A DNA stretch of 64,000 bases from Rhizophagus clarus (taxonomy: Eukaryota; Glomeromycota; Glomeromycetes; Glomerales; Glomeraceae), in NCBI GenBank assembly GCA_015698045.1, contig BLAL01000058.1:1800501-1864500 (forward strand), in the 5' to 3' direction. This document shows positions 55,668 to 64,000 of the stretch, piece after piece. How positions within the stretch are numbered: position 1 is the first letter of the stretch; the number at the start of each line of letters is the position of its first letter. The position numbers and the translations under genes were made by a program. A model generated the notes under the pieces. That model was not told where the DNA came from. It was given only the letters and a program-made list of their open reading frames with translations, and did not search any database.

Positions 55668-55739
55668 TCGTGTCTGCACTGTAAAGGAACGTCGAAATAC
55701 AAACAATTTTAGATACTACAAATTATCTAGAAAGAAAGT

Positions 55740-56960
55740 TGTTTTTTTTTGTTAATCACGTTACTGTGTGGAATGTGATTGACTCCCCCAGAGCCACGTT
55801 CATATCCGCCGATCTGTACTATTCAGGAATTTTTGTGTAACTATGATATAAATCAATCAAAATTTATTTTTGTGGTCATAATTCTGGCCGGAATTTTGTT
55901 AATTCTGGCCAAAATTGCAATTCCGGCCTAAATTTTATTAAAATTGAAAATGCAGATTAAATGCAATATTGCATTTATACAATTTAATACTAAAACTGTT
56001 ATAATCAATAGACTTATAAATATATTTTAACAAGTTTAAAAGTTAAAATTTTTAGCTAGTTTAAAGAATCTTATTATAAAAATCATTTATTTTAATTAAT
56101 TTAATATTCTTAAAGTTGTAATATTTCATTATCCAGTAATTGTAAAAGGATATAAAACAGCTTATTAAAATTGACTTATTAAATCAGTTTAAATGATAGT
56201 ATAATATTTTACTATTCAGTAAATCATAAAAAGATAAATAAAAGCTTATTAGATTCATCTAATTGAAATAGTTCAAATAGTAGTAAATTTACATTTCTAG
56301 TATTGATATAATTATTAGAGCTCTGAACAGTTCAGTTCAGTTCCATTTTGGTTCCAGCTGAATCTGATCATAAGATTTTCATCAGGAAAGTTATATCAGT
56401 TCAGATCTGTGATGATCTGCGATTTTAGCAGATTGCCGCATTTTTTTAATGCAATTTTGTTAAAAATCTGCACAATACTGCAGAAATTATTTTTTTATTT
56501 TTTTCAAAGATTTTTTTATGAAAAATTTGTGATAATCTCTAAAATTGCAGATTTTTAAAAACACTTCATACAAAAATCTTTAAAGATTTTCACAATTTTC
56601 TTCTTTAATTTGATAAACTTTGCATGATAAACTTTGATAAGCTTTCAGTTTATTTTATACACTTAATTTCCTTTAAGACACTTAAACTTTTTATTCGCAA
56701 TACTTTAAGGAACCAATTTTTTTCAACATTTTTCATAAATATAATTTTTTTTCAACACTTTTCAAAAAAATAAATTTTTTTCAACGTCTTTCAATTTAAA
56801 GTCTAAAAATACCCTAAGAAAAAACTTTTTTTTGTAGTTTTTTGAGCTTCGAAATTATTAAATAGACTTGCTATCTTTTCTATCTCCCTAAAAGAATCAT
56901 TTTATAGACCCTCTACAAGGACTAAATGTATTTTGACAGTGTTCTGAGCATACGAATCAT
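55740..56960. other. Intergenic AT-rich region upstream of FHIP
   Basis: Presumably contains the FHIP promoter (55670-55850). At 55885-55935 TTCTGGCCGGAATTTTGTTA and related inverted GGCC-AAT motifs recur; at 56325-56420 TTCAGTTCAGTTCCATTTTG and repeated GATCTG motifs suggest an old element fragment. No genes seen. Confidence 0.5.
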
Positions 56961-56969
56961 AAATGAACA

Positions 56970-57398
56970 TTAGCTAATGCTAGTTTTTGAAGGTAACCTT
57001 CAAAAAAAATTTTTTTTATTAATTTTATTTAATAAACATCCATTAACGTTCGATTTCCTTTTTTGTAGGTCTGGAATACTGAAAAACAAGTTCTGGCCTC
57101 CATTTCGAAGGCAAACTTTAAAATGTTTAATTTACTTTTATTTTAACAAACGTCACTAACTAAGGTTACTTTGTAGCTGATCAGCTTCTGCGGTGTCATA
57201 TGACCTAGAGATCAGTTGATAATCTAAAAAAATTCTCTTTTTTCTTTACTAGGGCTCTTCTGGACTTTGGAATTGTCAAAGAATGAGTGAACAAAATTTA
57301 TTTGTTTCAGCACTTCAAGCTGAGTTTTTGCTAAAAATCTTAGCTGGACTTCACATTTCGAAGGTATGGCCTTCGAAATAATTTTTTTTTTTATTAAA
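56970..57398 (+). repeat. Left part of the GGTCTGGAA tandem array
   Basis: Diverged units: TTTTTTGTAGGTCTGGAATA, CCATTTCGAAGG, palindromes GAAGGTAACCTTC (near 56988) and TCGAAGGTATGGCCTTCGA (near 57358). Same orientation as the array at 61648-62730; the two parts were separated by the TTAA element insertion. Confidence 0.7.
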
Positions 57399-57402
57399 TT
57401 AA

Positions 57403-60400
57403 TTCGCAATTCGCCAGAAATGGAAAGAAAATGCATAATGTAGATCAGGGCAATTTTACGAAATTAATTATAAAAAAATCAATAATTGAAAAAAGTTATG
57501 TTATACTAACACCTGATTTAATCAGAAAACATCCCAAACTTGCATAATAAAAAACGTCACTTAAAACCAAAACTATTTATCGTATTAATGCATAATATAC
57601 ACTTTATTTGACAGATTTCGCGTAAATGCCTTTTCGGCTCAGGATTATGGGTACCAAGCGTCCATTTGAAATAATTCAAAAGCGAAAAAAAGTGAAAAAA
57701 AGTGATTCAAAACTGCTTAAATTGTTTTAAGTAAGGGTATTATTCATATTTTTTACATTATTATTTGTCCAAGCTTTGGATTTTTTTTGCCATTGCTTGC
57801 TTGTGTTGGCGGGAATACTGACTAATCCAATTTTTGATTGCTTTTAACTTTGGTACGTCACTCTCTTCCAGCTCACCTATTTCTACTTTTTTTTGTAATG
57901 CTTCAAGCATTTCTTTTGCCGAATATCGTTCACTTTTATGGACGTCACCAGCATGGAAGAAACCTTTTAATAATTCTAATACTCTTTCGGGTATGTGTTT
58001 TCCACCACCTTTCTTTCCATATTCTTGGTTTTCTTTTAAAGTCCAACCAGATCAAAAATAGTTGTTTCTGTAGGAACCGATATCTAATATTATTATGCAA
58101 AATATCATTTTTTGTTTGAAATAGTTTCACTCACTCGCTTTCTATCTCATTTTCCCTTTTTTTCTCTTTTCCTTTTTTAGTTCTCATTTCTGAAACATTA
58201 TTATTTTCCACTGTACTATTCATAATTGCTGTTCTTACTTCTACACAAAAAGAAGATTAGTTCGTTAGTTATATTTTATTCCACGCTCAATTGCAAAAAA
58301 AAAATAAAATCACCTGCTATTTTATTTATTGTTTCATATGCAATATTTTCGTTCAAAATTGCAATTAACTCTGGCCGATTCTCTTTTTTATCATAATGAA
58401 GAGATCTTTTGTCTAACTCTTCTTTGACGTTATTTTTTTTCAATCTCTTTATCCTAGCTATTTCATTTTGGGAGTTATTCTGATTTATCGATGGTATTGG
58501 AATTATCCATTTGGAATTTATATTTGTATGTGTAGTAATCAAGGGATTTGGTCGATATTGTTCATCACCCTTCATTGATTTACTTATGGCAGAAGGAGAA
58601 AAATCATTCTATTTTCCAAAATTAGGAAGGGCATGACCACATACAAAGCCACTGAATCCTCCATCAACGGGCCATTGAAATTCAAACCAATTGGAAATGC
58701 CAGCCATTACGGGTTTTTTCCCTTTCTGTTTCTGATCTGGATTGATATTTGCAACTACTGTTCCCTTGACGCCCTTAATCGCTTCTTCTATGTCTTGACC
58801 TTCAGATATATTGTTTTCTAGCCTAACATATCGTTTGATTGCATGAGAAATCTAGAAATAATAAAGGTTTGTAAGTTACAGTTCTTGAATTACATAATCA
58901 CTTACTAACCTAGGCATGATGTGAATCGATAGTTGTTTTGGCCTCTCCTGCTTCCAAAAAAGTCCAACTTCGAATTTCTACATCATACCAGGATTTCCAG
59001 TTTGTAATTATAGCCATGAGCTCAGCACAGTGATAATGGGCACCATTATCAGATAAAATCCTTACCCACTTTGGCTTTTTTTCAAATGAATTAAAGACAA
59101 CTTCAAAGCATGATGCTGTAAAAAATGCATCCTGAACTGTATCTGAAGACCAATGATCGAAGGCTTTGATTTCTAATTCATGGTGATCAGTTTTCGTATA
59201 TACCAGCATTGTATGTAATGTCCATCCAGATTTTTCATAAAAATCTGATTTTACCTCCCTTGCTGATTTCGGTAAAATCCTCATTTTATAATCCGCTATA
59301 ATAACGGCGCTTTCTTCATCAAGAGCGAGTAAGTTTGCATTAAATTGAGTATTGAGGTATGTTTTACGTACTTGATGAGACCAGTAATATTGAAGTTTTT
59401 TCCTATTTTCTACAATTTGTTCAAAATCACCTGGCAAAATATAGGCTAGTTGATTAAAAAATTCTGATACTTTGTTACATTGATTGCAATTAGAAAAATG
59501 GGGCTTGTTACACTCTCCAAAAGCATATGGAAGACAATGCTCAAGGCACTCAACGTGATAAGTATGTCCTAAGCAATCAACTTGAAGTTCTTTTTTATAT
59601 TCACGCTTTAAATGATGACAAACAGCTTCAAGTTCTGTAATTAATTGGTTCTAATAATATTTTTTTTGGTATTTATTTTATTATTTTATTAATTATAATT
59701 TTGGACGCTACAATTATACTACCTGTCGCTCTTTTTCACTTATTCTTTCTATTATCAAAGTTCTTAGATCATCAAATACACGATATCCATACTCGGAACA
59801 AATACCACACAAACCCCCCAGATCTTCCCTATACACGTAAGGTCCATCTTTTAAACGTGCTAAAAATGTTGTTCTTTTCATACCAGTGGGATACAGCTCA
59901 AAATATTTTTGCCATAATGTTTCTTTTTGATCCTTTAGGTATTTGAGCGGTTCACCAGTTTTTGTATTTACCCTGTAAGAACTCAGGTTCACAATATTTT
60001 TGTCAGCAAAAAAATTCTGAAACTGCTTTTCCATTTCTTCAGTAATTCGGACTCATGTAATAATTGGTTTATCTATTACTGCACATCCTGGACCATTAAC
60101 CTCACAATGATATTTAGCTTTTGCTACTGTTTTGGATGAAACCTGTTTATGGGCATTGATTATGATTGTGAATATACGATGATGTTTGATGTAGGTAATA
60201 ATATTATTTACCTTGAGATTTTTTTGAAGTTCTTCATATTCAAAATCATTTGCTATGATTGATAAAATTCGTATTTTTCCATCATGGCCTTTCTTATTCT
60301 CTTCTAGTGACTTTTGAAAACACTTCCAAAATTGATTGCTTGAATTAAATACATTGGTTGGAATGGTATTTAGAAATCCATTACGATATAAATTTTCCAA

Positions 60401-61643
60401 GGTATTTTGATCTATCAATGGATTAGGATTTCGAGACCAAAATTCATACTAAATAGATAAATGTTTGTTTAATTGGCTTTTAATAGTAATAATAGTAATC
60501 AATTATTATTAACAAGCATATTACCTCTGATTGATCTTTAGAAAATGGGGTAATCTCTGTACATCCAGCAGCTCTCAGCATCGCACGCCATGCTTGAAGT
60601 TCTCACTCATCATGCAAATAATTTGGTGGGTACATTTTTTTTAAAGTATCATGTAATTTGATGATTGTACTTTCTTGTGCAAGCCAATTTTGAAAAAATT
60701 GTTGCCAGTCAATATTACTAATTGTTCGTTTTCTCAAATGATAACTAAAAAAAGCGCTTCATTGTTCCAAAATGTAGGTGAACATGTAGGAATTTGTTGT
60801 GCATTAATGGCCTTTTGCGTCATTGAATGTTCTAAGCCAAACAATTATGTACCACGATATTTTTTATAAATCCCTACGTTTTTTCATGTTTCTGTTGGAG
60901 TAGAACCAAAAAAAATTATTGGCTCGTTATCTTTTTGATATATTGAGATTTTGTAATTTTCAGATTGAATTATTTGAACAAATAAAGCACGTTTCCTATT
61001 ATATTCACCAATAAATGATGCAGTATAATTTTCTATTGTATTTTTTTGTTCGCCAACGCTTATATTTGTAATATATACCAAAATTTTGCCATTTATCCTA
61101 ATAGCAAACGCTTGAAAATGGACATCTTTCAATGAGACTTCCAGAAATTCTTTATTATCCCAACCTAAAACAAAAGGTCCAGAAAATTTTGCCTTTGAAT
61201 CAGAAAAAATTCGTTGATATAAACTTGTCATTGCATAACTTGGTGCTGTTTCAATATCGCTAAATTTACTGCCAGAATGACACCTATACCCTGGTAATAT
61301 CTCACTATTTTCGTTTCCTTCAGTTATATGCATGTAAAAACACCTGTTATTTTATTCTATGACAGTTTGCCAGCCGACACGAATAGGGTAAAGTAACGCG
61401 CCTTCTTCTGGATTGCTGTCACCTCTCATAATCCACCATTCTCTTGAGTATTCCCCATAATGCAACCTGGGTACTATTTGGCCAACAGAAACAAGTTTTA
61501 CATCAAGTATGGGTCGTTTATTCATGTTTAGATCTAAAACGGTTAGAGATTCTTGGTATTAACACGTTTTATTATCACTATTATCCCCGCCGATCATTAT
61601 ATAAAATATAATGTAAATCTTTCCATTTCTCACGAATTGCGAA
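57403..61643 (-). mobile_element. TTAA-flanked DNA transposon, copy B
   Basis: 4241 bp, flanked by TTAA at 57399-57402 and 61644-61647. Terminal inverted repeats: TTCGCAATTCGCCAGAAATG at the left and the same with TG for CC at the right (inverted), extending through GAAATGGAAAGA. Copy A termini also start TTCG. The single gene is on the minus strand. It inserted into a tandem array whose units continue on both sides. Confidence 0.88.
57761..61525 (-). pseudogene. DDE-like transposase of the TTAA element, copy B
   Basis: ATG 61525 (MNKRPILDVKLVSVGQ) to TAA 57761, with several introns (for example near 60430-60530, 60180-60220, 59640-59725 and 58850-58910). N-terminal module SREWWIMRG ... SLYQRIFSDSKAKFSGP; middle CTEITPFSKD, FWKCFQKSLEENKKGHDGK, YREDLGGLCGICSEYGYRV; Cys/His cluster HTYHVECLEHCLPYAFGECN and CNQCNKVSEFF; nuclease-like core VIIADYKMRILPKSARE, FDHWSSDTVQDAFF, WVRILSDNGAHYHCAELM, FLEAGEAKTTIDSHHA; then GISNWFEFQWP; C-terminal module GKHIPERVLELLKGFFHAGD, YSAKEMLEALQ, NWISQYS. 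Stops near 61355, 60890, 60845 and 60055 make it a pseudogene, mostly by transitions. Confidence 0.75.
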
Positions 61644-61647
61644 TTAA

Positions 61648-62730
61648 CTTAACAAATGTTGATTAACATTCATTTATCTTTTTTTTAGGTCAGGAACACT
61701 GAACATATGGGCTTGGACTCTATTTTAAAGGTAACTTCGAAAAAAAATACCTTTTTTTTTATTTTTATTTTCAACAAACATTAACTAATATTCGTTTCAT
61801 TTTTCTTAGGTCTGGAATTCCAACTCGAAGCAGACCGAAGTATTCGAAGATGGAAATGATTTTTTTTTACATATTTTACGAAATGTTAATATTTCATTTT
61901 GTATTTCTTTTTTTTTAAATCCTGAACTTTATTTCGAGGCAGACCACTATAAGTAAAAAAAAAAGTTTTTTTTTTTTATATTTTAGTGAAATGTTAGTAA
62001 CATTTCGCTTTTCTTCTTTTTTTTAGGTCTGAAACTCCATTTTGAGGTGGACCACTAAGTAAAAAAAAAAGCTCTTTTTTTTGTATTTTAGCAAAACGTT
62101 AGTAACGTTTTGCTTTTCTTCTTTTTTTTAGGTCTGAAACTCCATTTCGAGATGGACCAATTCAAGTAAAAAAAAAGCTTTTTTTTTTGTATTTTAGTAA
62201 AATGTTAGTAATGTTTCGCTTTTCTTCTTTTTTTTAGGTCCGAAACTCCATTTTGAGACAGACCAATTCAAGTAAAAAAAAAGCTTTTTTTTTTGTATTT
62301 TAGCAAAACATTAGTAACGTTTCGCTTTTCTTCTTTTTTTTAGGTTCGAAATTCCATTTCGAGACAGACCAATTCAAGTAAAAAAAAAATAAGTTTTTTT
62401 GTTTTGGTATTTTAGCGAAATATTAGTAAACATTTCGCTTTTCTCCTTTTTTTTAGGTTTGGAACTCCATTTCGAGGCGGACCACTATAAGTAAAAAAAA
62501 TGATTTTTTTTCTTTGTATTTTAGCAAAATGTTAGTAACGTTTTGCTTTTCTTCTTTTTTTAGGTCTAAAACTCCATTTTGAGACGGACTATTAAGTAAA
62601 GAAAAAAAATGATTTTTTTTTTGTATTTAGCGAAACGTTAGTAAATGTTTCACTTTTTTCTTTTTTTTAGGTCTGGAACTCCATTTCGAGGCAGACCACT
62701 GTAAGTAAAAAAAAATGATTTTTTTTTCTT
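61648..62730 (+). repeat. GGTCTGGAA tandem array with splice-like borders
   Basis: About ten units of about 107 bp. Each has TTTTCTTCTTTTTTTTAG, then GTCTGGAACTCCATTTCGAG and GCAGACCACT, then (GT)AAGTAAAAAAAA, a T tract, and the palindrome GCGAAACGTTAGTAACGTTTCGC-like core (GCAAAACGTTAGTAACGTTT in one unit). The GGTCTG...CAGACC ends of each 32-nt block are also complementary. Variation among units is mostly C/T and G/A. Confidence 0.9.
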
Positions 62731-62749
62731 TATATTTTAGCGAAACTGA

Positions 62750-62945
62750 GGTTGCTTGCCAAAACTAGTGAGTTTCAGCATGCCGAAACTGCCAAAACTG
62801 GCGAAACTAGGTTTCGGCAAGCAGCCAAAAATGCCGAAATGCCGAAACTGCTGAAACTGCCGAAATGCCGAAACAGTTTCAGCATTTTGGCATAGTTTCG
62901 GCATAATATATATTAATACTTTAATATAGTTTTGGCATAGTTTCA
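62750..62945 (+). repeat. GCCGAAACTG subterminal repeats of a hAT element
   Basis: Short irregular repeats of CCGAAACTGC, AAAATGCCGAAATGCCGAAA and their complements within 200 bp (both orientations: GTTTCGGCA and TGCCGAAAC). They begin just inside a probable terminus GAGGTTGCTTGCCAAAACT near 62758. The transposase gene follows downstream. Likely binding sites of this hAT transposase. Confidence 0.65.
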
Positions 62946-63273
62946 TTTTTCTAATAATGTAATTAGTATAACAAAATAAAATTCAGCCACCACATGACAC
63001 ACAACCAATCATATCTGACGGTCATTCAGGAAATGATCTGACATCATTAATATCAAAGATAATCAGTTACTTTTTGTCCTTTAACTCCTTTAACTCCTTT
63101 TTTTATTTATCATTTTACTGTTATAATCCCCAACTGTTACGGCTATACCTTGAAATTTGAACCAAATCATATGATTATCTGTTATGGATTTTTTAAATTA
63201 CTTCGTGTTTGCCTTGCATTACTTTTTTTACTTAAACACGTACAAAATAAAAAAACTTTATACACATTTCAAT

Positions 63274-64000
63274 ATGACCAGCACTTTAGACTTAGAAAAA
63301 AATAAAAATAAAGGTGGTAGGCCTCCCAGCTCTACCTGGGAGGATGCTATTAGAGGAAATCCCGTTGGTTCAGGAAAATATCATGCCACTTGTAAATATT
63401 GTAATTTTTCATGGTCACGAGGTGATATATTAAAACTTGAAGAGCACTTTGCGAACCACTGTTCGGAAACTCCAGGACCCATTGTTAGAAAATATTTGAA
63501 TAAAATATTAGAGCGTGAAGATAAAGTTAATAAAAAAAGAAAAATTGTTGGGAGTAATCAGTTAAATATTACAGATTACCATGATTCCACAAAAATTCCT
63601 GATGGTAGAGTAACTAGGATTAATCATGCCTTGGCTAAATTTTTCGTTGCATGTGGTATTTCATTCCGGATAGTCGAGCACCCTTTTTTTATTAACTTTG
63701 TAAAGGAGCTTAATTCTTCGTATGAGCTGCCAACCAGAGAATTTTTGTCAGATCAGTTACTTGAGCGGGAATTATCAATGGTGAACTCAACTGTCACATC
63801 CGTCATTGAAAATGGAGCTAATTTGACTTTAGGTTTTTAATACTTTTTTTATACTTTTTTAAAACAATATTCTTAATGTGTTTTTAAGTAATAATATTAA
63901 TATTAATATAATTTAGCGTTCGATGGTTGGACGTCCCCCACTCATCGTTCTATATGGAATTTTATTATTATGACTCCGTCGAGAGAAGAGTATTTGTATA
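63274..64000 (+). CDS. hAT transposase with BED zinc finger, cut by the window end
   Basis: Likely start MTSTLDLEKNKNKGGRPPSS at 63274 (an earlier ATG at 63184 adds a hydrophobic leader that is unlikely for a nuclear protein). BED finger: TWEDAIRGNPV, ATCKYCNFSWSRGDILKLEE, HFANHC (C-x2-C...H-x4-C). Then NQLNITDYHDS, LAKFFVACGISFRIVEHPFF and VKELNSSYELPTREFLSDQL, typical of hAT proteins just before the first catalytic aspartate. An intron at about 63834-63916 (GTTTTTAATA...TTTAG) joins NLTL to FDGWTSPTHRSIWNFIIM, where FDGW carries the first catalytic D. No break in the visible part. The remainder lies outside the window. Confidence 0.85.

Noticed and set aside
1..64000. tRNA or rRNA genes
   Set aside because: I saw no convincing tRNA A/B boxes or rRNA core sequences by eye; a covariance-model search would be needed to exclude them.

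Overview
The window is very AT-rich eukaryotic DNA with short introns (about 70-90 bp, GTAAGT...YAG). It holds one clear host gene and is otherwise almost entirely transposable elements. The host gene, the intron style and the protein families point to an early-diverging fungus, most likely an arbuscular mycorrhizal fungus (Glomeromycotina, Rhizophagus-like). This is inferred from gene content and not proven.

Layout. (1) 223-1153: small Tc1/mariner-type element with TA duplication. (2) 1979-42502: a four-layer nest. The outer element has TTAA duplications and a DDE-like transposase gene (two copies in the window: A here, B at 57403-61643). Into it went a hAT element (1987-14439, inserted inside the outer terminal repeat), which itself received an apparently intact Plavaka-type element (2545-12242). 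A 16.7-kb Maverick/Polinton-like element (16591-33294) and a second, dead Plavaka-type element (34964-41901) also split the outer transposase gene. A 2.2-kb non-autonomous hAT (19398-21621) sits inside the Polinton. (3) 43528-45260: non-LTR retrotransposon ORF1 relic split by a 184-bp MITE. (4) 45950-50905: broken, internally deleted, inverted second copy of the Polinton, with an unusual exon-like tandem array in the gap. (5) 51350-51950: dead Ty3/gypsy RNase H remnant. (6) 52483-55667: host FHIP (FTS/Hook/FHIP complex) homologue, minus strand. (7) 56970-62730: a second splice-signal-bearing tandem array, split by TTAA element copy B. (8) 62750-64000: start of a BED-finger hAT transposon cut by the window edge.

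How the genes work together. The Polinton-like element carries a chromodomain integrase, A32-type packaging ATPase, short family-B DNA polymerase, D5-like SF3 helicase and several virus-like small zinc proteins. Where a double-jelly-roll capsid and adenovirus-type protease would be expected, I see a retrotransposon-like Gag with an aspartic-protease motif. It is packed 40 bp from the ATPase gene and 11 bp from the next gene, so it looks integral to the element. This is the strongest candidate for an undescribed system here. Plavaka 1 has a transposase (852 aa), a divergent partner gene (376 aa) and a Myb/SANT-like gene (128 aa), all with unbroken frames across introns, so it may still be mobile. 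Its transposase and partner arrangement is repeated in Plavaka 2.

Most other copies decay mainly by C-to-T/G-to-A changes (TGG to TGA, CGA to TGA, CAA to TAA), some by poly-A slips. Paralogous copies within the window supply empty sites that verify several insertions at base resolution.
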